DNA of 64,000 bases, from contig NZ_JAFCLG010000012.1 in the NCBI RefSeq assembly GCF_018129685.1, forward strand, positions 1 to 64,000. The letters are read 5' to 3'. The DNA is from Bradyrhizobium manausense. GTDB lineage: Bacteria; Pseudomonadota; Alphaproteobacteria; Rhizobiales; Xanthobacteraceae. Position 1 is the stretch's first letter. The number at the start of each line of letters is the position of its first letter. A model generated the notes under the pieces. That model worked only from the letters and a program-made list of their open reading frames with translations. It did not search any database and was not told where the DNA came from. Of the stretch, positions 19,191 to 29,900 are shown piece by piece. A program made the position numbers and the translations under genes.

Positions 19191-21336
19191 GAAACCGCCC
19201 GAGGAAGAGTTGCCGACCGGCACGATAGATTCGCTCGAGCACCGGGCTCGCGCCGTGGTCGAACCGCACCCATACCCGCTGGCCCCAGCGGTTGATCGTC
19301 ACTGGCGCTGGCGTGGCGATATCGATCTGGAAGAACGATTCCAGGCTGGTCTCCTTTTCCTTTGCATTCGGATCGGGCGCGAACGGCCCGCCGTTTGCGC
19401 TGGAAAGCGCCGGGCTCGGCAACAGCTTGGTCGATTGCGGGAATTGACGCTCGATCCGCGCAGCTTCGACCGGCGTCCACACGGCTTCGTCGAAGCGGAC
19501 CGACACCGACATGGTTCGATCACGAACATATTCGATCTCGCTTTCGGGAATGGTGGTTCGTATCGGCGGCGAGCGAGCGGTCACGACGTAGCCGACCACC
19601 TGTCCGCGCTTGATGAAATTGCCGGCGAGGTCCGCCAAATGCGGAACGATGAATTGACCCGTCGCGGGGCTGCGAAGCAGGAGATTGTCGTACTGGCGGT
19701 CGATCTCACGAAGTTCGTCTTCCGCCAATTGCCTTTGGCGCTCGAGCAGTTCGGCCTCGTACGGCGTCCGCGCCTGCGCGGAAACGAGCCGCGCGTCGAT
19801 CTCCGCAAATCGCGCTTGTGCCTTCTTCCGCTTGCTCGCGATCAGCGGATCCTCGAGGCGGAGCAGGTGATCTCCCGCTGCGACGTCTGTGCCGGGACTG
19901 ACCAGAACCTCGACCAGGATACCGGACGCATTGGCGACCACGCGTGTCTCCTCCGGAATCCAGACCACGCCCCGGACCACGGTGCCATTGGGCAGCGGTA
20001 CGATTGCGACGAGCGCTGCGACCGCCCCCAGAAACAGGACCGTGATGCCGACGGCGCGCAGCCTGGTGCGTTCCAGCGACGGCGAAACCAGCACGAATTT
20101 GACGCTCTTCACGATCGGCCACACGAACGACATCAGCGCCATCCAGATCGCCAGCACGATGCCGATCACGAAATACTGTGAGGAGACGAACAGAACCACG
20201 CCTGTGATCGTGACCATCCGGTAGATGAATGAGGCGGGCGCATAGGTCAGGAACCAGAACCGCTCTGCCGGCGTGGTGCGCATGATCGTCGCGTCCCGCG
20301 CACCGAACACATATCGCTGCAAGAGATAATTGTAATATCGCTGCGAGCGGCTGCCGAGATTTGGCAGTTCGAGAAGGTCGCAGAAAATGTAGTATGCATC
20401 GAAGCGCAGCAGCGGATTGCCATTGAAGATCAGTGTTGAAACGCTGGCGATCAGCACGGTGTCGTAGGCGATGGACCTCAACAATCCCGGTTCCGCATTG
20501 AGCCAGACCAGCATTGCGAGCGCCGCGATCAGGAGCTCGACGGCCATGCCGGCAGCGGCGATCAGGGCGCGCTTCCATTTTTCCGGAACGATCGCGGATG
20601 CCGACGCATCGACATAGGGTGCAGGCAGGAGCGTCAGCATCATGACGCCCATTTCATGAACCTCGGCGCCGGCCAGTTTTGCCGCATAGGCGTGCCCCAG
20701 CTCATGCAGGATCTTGAGCAGAGGATAGATCAGGACCAGCGTGATAATGCTCTGCGCCGCGAGAACCCGGTCTGTGATGTCGTCAGTCAGCTCCTGCCAG
20801 TGAAACACCATCTGCACGCCGAGCCAGACGATGGCGGCGAGCCAGAGCGCCGCGCCGAGGACGTTGCAGAACGGCCGGACCAGATGCGCCGTTGCGTCGA
20901 GAAACCGGTCGGGGTCGAACAGAGGAATCCGGATCAGCATCGGATTCTTGAGATTGGCCAGCGGCAGGTGTTGGCGTTCCTTGCGTCCGCGCTCGGCCAG
21001 GTCGCCTTCGTGGACCGGCGCGTCGGATTGCAGGAGATTAGCGGCGTAGAGTTCCGACGCGGTATGCAGGATCTGGTCCTGGGACGGCGCGTCCTCGCCG
21101 AACTGCGCGACGGTCTCGCGCCAGATCTGCTCGAACGTCCGCGTCCCGTCCATGCGCGCGAGCACGCTGTAGGCGGCTGGCGAGAGGCGGTGCACCTTTG
21201 CGGAGAAGCGATCCCTGACGACTTGCCATACGGTCCCGCGTATGACGTGACGCTCGATGGTGCAGTCGTCGCGCAATCGCGGCTTCAGCTTTTCTGCCAG
21301 GTGCCAGTGCGGCGAATGTATCGACTTTACGCTCAT
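19183..21336 (-). CDS. PqqD-like / M50 membrane metalloprotease / HlyD fusion protein
   Basis: 717 residues. Residues ~1-110 resemble a PqqD-type winged-helix domain (FSAKVHRLSPAAYSVLARMD, then TFEQIW). Next is a polytopic membrane domain of the site-2 protease (M50) fold. The zinc motif HELGH is at 211-215, and NPLLRFDAYY at about 307-316 supplies the third ligand Asp (the usual DGYY reads DAYY). After a final membrane helix near residue 430 comes a HlyD-like module with VPLPNGTVVRGVVW, two lipoyl-type halves and a coiled coil. Family knowledge: such PqqD/M50/HlyD proteins are predicted to sit in the inner membrane, cutting or handling exported proteins. It starts 16 nt after the GAF-HlyD stop. 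All catalytic ligands appear intact, so it is probably an active peptidase (inference). Confidence 0.85.
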   Translation of the reverse strand: MSVKSIHSPHWHLAEKLKPRLRDDCTIERHVIRGTVWQVVRDRFSAKVHRLSPAAYSVLARMDGTRTFEQIWRETVAQFGEDAPSQDQILHTASELYAANLLQSDAPVHEGDLAERGRKERQHLPLANLKNPMLIRIPLFDPDRFLDATAHLVRPFCNVLGAALWLAAIVWLGVQMVFHWQELTDDITDRVLAAQSIITLVLIYPLLKILHELGHAYAAKLAGAEVHEMGVMMLTLLPAPYVDASASAIVPEKWKRALIAAAGMAVELLIAALAMLVWLNAEPGLLRSIAYDTVLIASVSTLIFNGNPLLRFDAYYIFCDLLELPNLGSRSQRYYNYLLQRYVFGARDATIMRTTPAERFWFLTYAPASFIYRMVTITGVVLFVSSQYFVIGIVLAIWMALMSFVWPIVKSVKFVLVSPSLERTRLRAVGITVLFLGAVAALVAIVPLPNGTVVRGVVWIPEETRVVANASGILVEVLVSPGTDVAAGDHLLRLEDPLIASKRKKAQARFAEIDARLVSAQARTPYEAELLERQRQLAEDELREIDRQYDNLLLRSPATGQFIVPHLADLAGNFIKRGQVVGYVVTARSPPIRTTIPESEIEYVRDRTMSVSVRFDEAVWTPVEAARIERQFPQSTKLLPSPALSSANGGPFAPDPNAKEKETSLESFFQIDIATPAPVTINRWGQRVWVRFDHGASPVLERIYRAGRQLFLGRFHV

Positions 21337-21352
21337 CCGCCCCTCGAGCCTG

Positions 21353-23221
21353 TCACGGAATCAAAGCCCAGATCTTGACCCGCAGCCAGTCGACCAGCGG
21401 ATGAAACCAGATCCAGGCGACGTTGCGCCGTCCGGCGTCGATCTTGACCACGCCTTCCATTCCCGGCCGAACGCTTGGATCCCTCGAATCGACGGTGCCG
21501 ATCGCCTCAAAACCATTTACGCCTTCGCTGGCCTGCGCGACCCGCGTGACCGAGCCGATCACCATCGGGAACGTCCGGTCGGGCAGTGCGGACAGGAGCA
21601 GCTCACCGCTCTGACCGGGATCGACCAGCCTGATTTCTGCTTCGGGCACAACGGCAGTGACGCGATAGCGGTCGAGCGGAGCGATCTCGAAAACCACATC
21701 ACCGCGCGATACCGGCTTGCCCACCGATTGGCTGAGGTCACCGCTCACGACCACAGCGGCAAAGGGAGCTTTCAGCTGGGCGCGGGCGATCATCTGATCG
21801 GACAGATCGATCTCGGCATCGGCCTGCTCGATCTGCGCTCGCGCGATGTTGGTCTCAGCAAGGTCGCGCTTGGCCAGCGCCTTGTCGAGCTCGAGCTGAT
21901 ACTGTCGCTTCTTCGAGATCTGCCTCAGGCGTTCCAGGACGAGGTCGTTGTCCTGCAGTTCGGCGAGCACGAAGCCTTCCGGGACCACGTCACCCGCGCG
22001 GGCGAATTGAGCGCGAATATAACCGTCGAACGGCGCCGACACGAGCCGGCGGATCTCGCCCTGAACCTGTGCCTTTGCGCGAACGCGATAGTCGCTGGTG
22101 CCGAACGCCAGATAGCCCGCCGCCGCGATCGTCACGACGGTCGCCAGCTTGAGCATCAGGTGACGGGGGCCCAACAGCTTGCCGAGCACCGCCCCGGCTC
22201 TCTCCGCCGCCAGCGCCGGCAGCGAGCGATCAAGCCGCCATTTTTCGTTGAGCAGGGAGCCGACCGCCGTCCCGACCGTGTCCGCCAGATCGATCTCGTT
22301 CTGCGTGAAAGCGCGAGCGCTCCGGCGCAGCGTGATCGCGCCGACGGCCTCGGCGTCGGCGACCAGAGGCACGGTCAGGACATGCGCTCCTGCGAACTGC
22401 TTGGACAAATTTTGGTGGGCCCGCGTCAATAGCAGCGAGGATGTGGCTGGCGGCGGCGCCAGCACGACACTTGCTTGATCGATGGCCTCGTCCTGCGCGG
22501 CTTCCAGGGTGCGGGCGAGGGTGCTGCGGCGATCGATCGACGCTGTCTGCGAGAGGGCGATCAGCCGCGATCGCTTTGCCTGGTAGCGTCCGACAGCCGT
22601 GCTGTCACATTCCAGCCGTCGCGCCATCAGATTGCTCAGCAATCGCGCCGCATCTACCCCGCTCTGAGCCGCCGCCAGCGCGTCGACGACGCCGATCAGG
22701 AACTGGGCGATGTCGGCGGAAGCGGAGCCTCGCTTTGACGCGGTGCGCGAGACAAAGGCCTCCACGCCCGCGGCGCTCCATTGCAGGTGTCGTATCAGCT
22801 GACGTATGCCCGCCGGATCGAGCGGGCGCGCCTCGACCAGGATCGCACCGTGCAGCAGCTCTCCGAAAACGAGGGGATAAGCGATGCGCGCCGGCAATTC
22901 GCCTCCGCCTTCGATCGCCGGACGCCGCCTGCGGCTCGCGAGATCAAGCACGGTCGCTACGTCAGCGGGAAATGAATCCGCCTCCGCCGTCTCGGGAAAC
23001 CGGGCGACGAGCTCGTAGGGGCCCTGTTCTGGCGCGCCGACAAGCAGAGCCGATCGCAGAATGCTTTCATGCGAACGGCTCAGCAATCCGATCCAGGCTC
23101 GGCCAAAATCCTCGATACGCTCCGCCTGAGCCAGTGAGCGCCAGACGTCGGTATCGATCCAAGTGTCCGGACCTTGGTCGCGGAGCGTTTCGCCAAATGA
23201 TTGAGTCTCACTCAGAAACAT
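21353..23221 (-). CDS. GAF domain-TM-HlyD membrane fusion protein
   Basis: 622 residues. About 1-325 are cytoplasmic and contain a GAF-like sensory domain (roughly 175-325: LLSNLMARRLECDSTAVGRY, HVLTVPLVADAEAVGAITL, FTQNEIDLADTVG). A single membrane helix lies at about 356-374 (LMLKLATVVTIAAAGYLAFG). The periplasmic remainder is a HlyD-type adaptor: RAKAQVQGEIRRLVSAPFDG, a coiled-coil hairpin, a second lipoyl half with KAPFAAVVVSGDLSQ, and a beta-barrel ending IWALIP. The arrangement suggests that small-molecule or protein sensing inside the cell is coupled to a periplasmic channel (inference). AGGAG lies just upstream of the ATG, and the gap to the DUF3467 gene is 31 nt. It is the second gene of the operon. 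Confidence 0.82.
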   Translation of the reverse strand: MFLSETQSFGETLRDQGPDTWIDTDVWRSLAQAERIEDFGRAWIGLLSRSHESILRSALLVGAPEQGPYELVARFPETAEADSFPADVATVLDLASRRRRPAIEGGGELPARIAYPLVFGELLHGAILVEARPLDPAGIRQLIRHLQWSAAGVEAFVSRTASKRGSASADIAQFLIGVVDALAAAQSGVDAARLLSNLMARRLECDSTAVGRYQAKRSRLIALSQTASIDRRSTLARTLEAAQDEAIDQASVVLAPPPATSSLLLTRAHQNLSKQFAGAHVLTVPLVADAEAVGAITLRRSARAFTQNEIDLADTVGTAVGSLLNEKWRLDRSLPALAAERAGAVLGKLLGPRHLMLKLATVVTIAAAGYLAFGTSDYRVRAKAQVQGEIRRLVSAPFDGYIRAQFARAGDVVPEGFVLAELQDNDLVLERLRQISKKRQYQLELDKALAKRDLAETNIARAQIEQADAEIDLSDQMIARAQLKAPFAAVVVSGDLSQSVGKPVSRGDVVFEIAPLDRYRVTAVVPEAEIRLVDPGQSGELLLSALPDRTFPMVIGSVTRVAQASEGVNGFEAIGTVDSRDPSVRPGMEGVVKIDAGRRNVAWIWFHPLVDWLRVKIWALIP

Positions 23222-23252
23222 AACTCCTGCGAGAAAAGACTTTTGGTGGAAC

Positions 23253-23570
23253 TTAAGTTCCCAAATCCAGAACTCCGTATTTTGCTTCGTACTCGGCCAG
23301 TCGTTCTCTCAACAAGATGCTCAATCTCTTGGCTGCGTAAGGTGTCAGCACCATCCGGTTCGAGAGCTTGACTTCGAAGCCTTTGCCTTCGGCAAGGCTC
23401 CAGGTGCTGTTCATGCCGAACAGCAGGGAGAACTCTTCTCGCGCGCTCAAGACGTTTATAACGTTGGAGAATTCGGTGCGCATATTGGTCTGGTCCCAGT
23501 GCACCGGTTGAGCGCTTGATGCGGCCGGGTTGGGCGGCTCGGTCTGCTCTCCAGATTTTTTTCCGCTCAT
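23253..23570 (-). CDS. DUF3467-family protein, first gene of the export operon
   Basis: 105 residues with AGAGGA before the ATG at 23570. After a 25-residue Pro/Ser-rich leader, the sequence TEFSNVINVLSAREEFSLLF, the WSLAEGKGFEVKLSNRMVLT strand pair and YAAKRLSILLRERLAEYE closing with a Gly-containing tail match the DUF3467 pattern. Members are small cytosolic proteins of unknown biochemical role, sometimes encoded beside export machineries with M50/HlyD proteins (recollection). It leads the minus-strand operon and lies head-to-head with the giant LEPR-XLL gene. A chaperone-like or regulatory role toward the substrate is possible but not demonstrated. Confidence 0.75.
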   Translation of the reverse strand: MSGKKSGEQTEPPNPAASSAQPVHWDQTNMRTEFSNVINVLSAREEFSLLFGMNSTWSLAEGKGFEVKLSNRMVLTPYAAKRLSILLRERLAEYEAKYGVLDLGT

Positions 23571-23919
23571 AATGTCCTCTCAATCAAACTGTTCGGCTGA
23601 GATGAATTCCGGGCAATCAGACGATCATGCAACCTGGCAATCAAACGTAACAAGAAATCCCGTGGTCCGCTAGGCGCAAGTACTGATCGGCTTCGCGCCT
23701 ACGACGTTTGTCAGGCCTCCAGCTTGCTTGATTTTTGCGCTTGAGTCTGTGGGATGTTTCACTTTGTATCTGTCGTGTAATGATACTATGCTGTGTGTCA
23801 CTGCGCCGAATTTGATTGCGTTCGCACTTTGAAGTCCTGATTGCGCATGATCTCTTGAAATTTCCGGCTCTCGTTTTCCCGGATCATGCCTGATCGCCCG
23901 TTGTTGGGTGGAGGCTGCT
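23571..23919. promoter_or_regulatory. Divergent promoter region between export operon and giant gene
   Basis: About 350 bp separating two divergent transcription units. It is more AT-rich than either flank, especially 23730-23800, and contains no plausible gene. Promoters for both the DUF3467-led operon and the giant gene must lie here unless transcripts start elsewhere, which would allow shared regulation. I could not assign convincing -35/-10 boxes or a palindromic operator by eye. Confidence 0.45.
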
Positions 23920-26900
23920 TTGAGAAGAAGTAATTCGCCGTCGTTTTTTTCAAGCCGTAAGAGCCGGAAGACCGGTGCGTCAAAGCAGGCGACGGGTCGT
24001 TCACATCCGAAGAAAACATCGGATGAAGATCATCTGTTCGTCATCGAGCCGATCGAGCCGAGGCTGCTCCTGTCGGCAGATATATCGCCTCTTGCCGGTA
24101 TCGCCATCGTCGATGGATTGCACAAGCTCGCCGACGCCGCGAACACGCTTGATGCATCGGCTGCGCTCAACGTCAGTGCGCCGGTCGTCAACCGCACGCT
24201 GGGTCAGCTCGCCGCGCTAGGCGATCCGGTCGGGCAGATCCAGCTCGCGGCGTCCAACTATTTTGCCGGCAACAACACCGCGACCATCGACGGTCTGGCC
24301 AGCGCGCTCAAGGCCATCGATCCCGCGCATGTGACGACGTCCACCTCAGTCAACGGCAATGTCGATCTCGTCAGCGTCACGCTGACGTCCAACACGACCG
24401 CGGGTCTCGTCTTCGATTTGAGCGCAACAGCTGGCGGCCACACATTCTCAGGCCCAAGCGGCCAGAACGGCAGCGAGACGCTGGACAGCCACGCTACCAC
24501 GCTGATCTTCGGTGCGGACACGTCGACCAATTCTTTCTTGTTGAAGAGTGCCGACCTCGGCTCGAATGTCGAGGTGAAGGCGAGCCAGATTGCGGGCCAT
24601 GTCGTCGTGGACGGCGCCGCGGCCTCGGCAACGAGTGGTTCCGCCGACGTCGTCGCCAACGTCTCGGCCCATATCGCCGATCCGTTAGGCGGCACCCTGA
24701 CGGCAGCACAGCTCGCCGCCGTCACGACGCAAAACGTGACGACGCTGGCCCAGACCAGTGTGAGCGGTGCGGCCTCGCTCGATGCCCATATCAGTCCTGC
24801 CGATCTTACCGTGCCGCATGCCGTGTCGATGCATTGGGACAATGTCGGGCAACCCACGGTCGGGACGTTTTCGTCGACGGCCATTGGTGCACAAAAGATC
24901 CAGTCGGGATCGGGCCAGGCGCCGACAGCCTCGCTTCTGTTCGGAGAGATCAACACTGCGATCGATGCGGCTGCCAACGCGCTGAATACGGTCGCCTCGG
25001 GCCTCAAGGCCGCGTCGGTCCTCGGAAGCGATCTGCCGTTCGTCGGCAACAACCTGACCAATCTCGACCTGCTCGGTCCCGCGATCAACCAGCTCGGCAA
25101 TCTGAAGAACACGCTGCAACAGGATTTCGCGGACAACACGGTGCTGCTCACCAAGATCAAGAGCGACATCGTGGCGCTGCTGTCCACGGCAGGCCTGCTG
25201 CCGGATTCGACGCCGGCGAACGACGTCAATCTCTATTATGTCGAGAACGGCAACACGCTGGCGGTGACGAACGCGACCAGCGACAATCTCACCCAGGTGA
25301 GCCAGCTCGAGCTCGATCTCAAGCTCGGCAAGACCGTGACGAGTTCGACTGCCGTCGGCGCAAATCTCGGCCTTCCCGGTCTCGGTCTCACCGTGAACCC
25401 GGGCTCGACCATCAACGGCTCGGTGGGATGGACGTTCAATTTCGGCATCGGGTTCTCGGCCAGCAACTATTACGTCGTGAGCGGAGATTCGAGCAACAAC
25501 GGCTCACCCCTCAATTTGAACGTCAGCTACACGCTGGGCGACGGGTTCGGCGCCATTGGCAAGATGGGCTTCCTGGAAGCACTGCTCACCGAGAAGTCCG
25601 GACCCAACCACACCGGGCTGAGCGGCACGATCGGTCTGGCTCTCGGTGGGTCCGGTTCGGGAGCCGCGCTCAACCATGGCACGGAGATCGACGGCAGCAA
25701 TGCCGGGTCCGTGACGGTCACGCCCACTTTCGCGCTGAGCGCGCATTCGAATCTCGGGCTGGCCTTCGGCGGCGCGTTCCAGAAGGATTCGAACGGCAAT
25801 TACGTCGACAAGAGCGCCTTCCCGAGCCTGAAAGGCGATTTTCAGTTCGATTGGAATATCAACGCGGGTTCGCTGGCAAACGCGACCACGCCGACGGTCG
25901 GCATCAACAATATCGGCCTCGACGTCGGCGGCGCGATCACGAGCTTCCTGCTGCCGGTCATCAAGCCGTTCTACGATGCGACCCACGGGATGAAGGATGT
26001 CATCGACTTCCTGACCTCGCCGGTGCCGATCATCGCCGATTTCCTCAAGCTGGGATTGCTGCCCGACTTTGCGATCAAGCAGTTCCTGCCGACCTATACC
26101 AGCGGCGAAACGCTGGATTGGCTGCATTTCAGCCTCGACATGTTGGTGGATCAGGGCAGTTCGATCTCTGCGGATGAGGCGAGGGCGATCGCGCCGATCG
26201 CCGAGGCGGTCTTTTCGATCATCAAGCAACTGGATGGCTTCTATTCCGACGGACAAGCCACGGCCGGCATGGGACTGGTCATTTCGCTGGGCAATCTGAA
26301 CTTCAGCACCAAGGACCTCCGCCTGCCGCAGGTCAATGTGCACAGTGATGCTGATCTCGCCAATCTCGGCAACGCCGTCGGCAACTTCGCTGGTCTGGGC
26401 AGTGGCGCGGGCGGTGATCTCAATGTCGATGCGACCATCAAGAGTCTGGGCAATCTCATTCCCAAGGGGCCGGTGGCTGACTTGGTCAATGGCGCCGCCG
26501 AAATCGCCAAGGTGGCGCAGGATGCCTACGGCGCAATCAACGATGCCACCAATGCGCTCAACGATGCCATCTCAGCGGTGCCGGGCGCCGACAACGACCC
26601 GAAGATCACGCAGCGTTCGCGTGCGGACGTCCAGTTTCCGTTCTTCGACGATCCCTCCAGCATCCTGGGGCTGCTGTTCGGACAGCAGGTCACGTTCGTC
26701 AATGTCGACCTCGGCTTTGGAGCCAGCGTGGCGTTCAAGCCGACGATCGCAGCGATCAGTTTCTTTGGCATCCTCACGGCCAGCCTGAACCTCGACGTCG
26801 CCATCGACGCCGACGTGGGCCTCAGTTTCGGCTACGACTCGACCGGGTTGCTCGAACTGCTCAACGGAGCGGATCCGTCGAAGTTGCTCGATGGAATCTA

Positions 26901-29900
26901 CGTTGGCCCCGACCCGCTGCTGCCGGGGAGCAGTGACGTCTTGAAACTGGACGCGAAATTCGGTCTGGGCATCAATGCGTCGGTACTGTCCGGGCTCGCG
27001 AGTGTCGGCCTGGAGGGCGGCCTGAAACTCAACTTCGACGCCGCCCTGACGGCGTCAACGCCGCAAAACCCGCGGGTTCACTATCCGCTGATCGTCGGAA
27101 GCCCGACGAACGAAGATCTCGGGCAAATCGGTCCGCTATCGCTCACGGCAGACGGTTATGCCTATCTCGATTTCGTCTACAGCTCGTTCTGGGGGCTCGG
27201 CCCGTCGGGTACCGACAATATCACCGACCTGCCGATCTTCCATTATCCATCCGTCAAGCCGCAGGATCTGGGACCGCTCGGCCTGTACGATTCCCACAGC
27301 GGGGGTCTCAGTCTCTACATGGGCGGCCAGTCGGTACTGCGCACAAAGGCGCTGGCCAAGCTTGGCGTCCCGGCCGACGATTCGCAGTCCAACAGTCAGA
27401 GTGCCGCCGACATCCTCAAGGCGGAGAGCGAAACCTACGACATCTATATCAACGGTGATAATACCGTCAGGATCGAATACGTCGCCAGCGACGGCAAGAC
27501 CTACACGCAAACCCCGAGCGGTGCGGTCGATACGATTACGGCGGATACCGGCTCCGGCAACGACATCATCCGCGTTCACAATCTTGCGCCCAATACGGTG
27601 AAGGTCAATTTCACCGCTTCCGGAACCAGCGTTCTCTATGATCCCAATGCCACGACCGGTCCAAACGGTCAGAAGCTGACATACGCCAAGGACGCCAACG
27701 GCAATCTGATCAAGGACGCCAACGGCAATCCGGAGCTCCTCGACGCCAACGGGAATGTGGTGCCGCCGGGGCCCGCCGGGCCGTTGACGCCAGTCGGTGG
27801 CAGCGCCCATTTCGAGTCCGGCGGCGGCTCCGCCGTTCTGACCGGTGCCGATGGCAACGACACGCTGATCGGTGGCCCGTCGGCCGACGTCATCAAGGGC
27901 GGCGCCGGCAACGACACCATCATCAGCAACGGCGGCAACGACTTCATCGATGGCGGTGACGGCAACGACACGATCACGGCCGGTGCCGGAAACCAGATGA
28001 TTTTTGGCGGCAATGGCGACGATCTGATCATAGCCGGTGGCCCGGGCACCTCGACCTATGACGGCGGCGCCGGCAACAATACCGTCGACTACAGCGCCCA
28101 GACCGCGGGCATCAATTTCAACCAGCTGACGGGCGTTGCGACCGGCGTCAGCATCGGCACCGAGACCGTCTCGAATTTCCACACCATCATCGGCACCAAT
28201 TTCAGCGACAACATCACGGCCGACAATCTCGGCGACGTGATCAAGGGCCTTGCAGGCAACGACACGCTGACCGGCGGGACCGGCAACGACACCATCATCG
28301 GTGGTGACGGCAACAACATGATCGACGGTCGGGCCGGCGACGACGTGCTATCGAGCGGGCTCGGCGCCTCGACGCTACTCGGCGGCGATGGCAATGACCG
28401 GATCACCGGCGGTTCGGGCGGCGACACCATCGACGGCGGCATCGGCGACGACATCATCGTCGGCGCGAGCCCGACCAACCCCGCTTACACCGGAAACCAC
28501 ATCACCGGTGGCGACGGCAACGACAACATCACCGGCGGCAACGGTCACGATTTCATCTACGGCAATGCCGGCAACGACATCATCCACGGCGGCGACGGCG
28601 GTTCCTATATCGACGGCGGCACCGGCGACAACCAGATCTATGCCGGCGCGGGCGCCGATACGATTCTGGCGGCCGACGGCACCAACCTGATCTATGGCGG
28701 CGGTTCCGGCGACACGATCACGGTGGGCAATGGCCAGAACACCATCTACGGCAACGACGGCGACGACATCATCGTGGCCGGCAACGGACCAAATTACATC
28801 GACGGCGGCGCCGGCAATGACAAGATCACCGCCGGCAAGGGTAACAACGTCATTTACGGCGGCGTCGGCGACGACATTATTCAGGTCGGAGACGGCCAGA
28901 ACACGATCTATGGCGGCGACGGCAACGACACCATCACGGCTGGAAACGGCAACAACATCCTGATCGATGGCGGGGCCAATAACGACCATATCGTGGTGGG
29001 CAATGGCAACAACGCCCTGATCACCGGCGGCGATGGCGACGACTACATTTTTGCGGGCGACGGCATCAACAGGATCCTTGGCGGCACCGGTAACGATACG
29101 ATCATCGCCGGCAATGGCGGCAATTACGTCGATGGCGGCACGGGCGACGATGTCATCCAGACCGGCTCTGGTGCCGACGTCATTTACGGCGGCGATGGCA
29201 ACGATCAGATCAACGCCGGCGACGGCAAGAATCTGGTCGATGGCGGCACGGGCAACGACACCATCACCACCGGTTCCGGTGACGACATCATCTTTGGCGG
29301 GGCAGGCGACGACATCATCGTCGCCGGCGACGGCCACAATGTGATCGATGCCGGCAGCGGCAACAACACCGTCACCGGCGGCGCCAGCGTCGATCAGATC
29401 GTGGCAGGCGATGGCGCCAACAGCATCGACGGCGGAGGCGGCAACGATACGATCACTGTCGGTGGCGGCAACAATACGATCACCGGCGGTTCCGGCGACG
29501 ACAATATCCGCGCCGGCAATGGCAACAACACCATCCATGGCGGCGACGGCAACGATACGATCGTCACGGGATCCGGCACCAATCTGATCTTCGGCGATGC
29601 CGGCAACGATTGGATCGACGGCGGGGCCGGGCAGGTCACCGTGTCGGGCGGTGACGGTAACGACACCATCTATGGTGGAGCTCGCGGCGGCCTGCTGATG
29701 GGCGATGCCGGCGATGATACGATCGTGGCGTCGACGGGAACCAACCTCATCATCGGCGGCGATGGCAACGACAAGATCACCGGCGGCGCCGGCACGGACA
29801 CGATCTATGGCGGGCTCGGCGACAACGTCCTGAGCGCGACCCGGGGCAGCGACACGATCTATGGCGACAATGCGGGCCTCGCCTTCTCGCTTTCCTCCAC

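Noticed and set aside
17400..20181. Long plus-strand frames (322 and 437 codons) across the SecA-like and M50 genes
   Set aside because: Arg/His/Asp-rich with no domain; the minus strand carries intact ATPase and HELGH motifs with overlapping start/stop signals.
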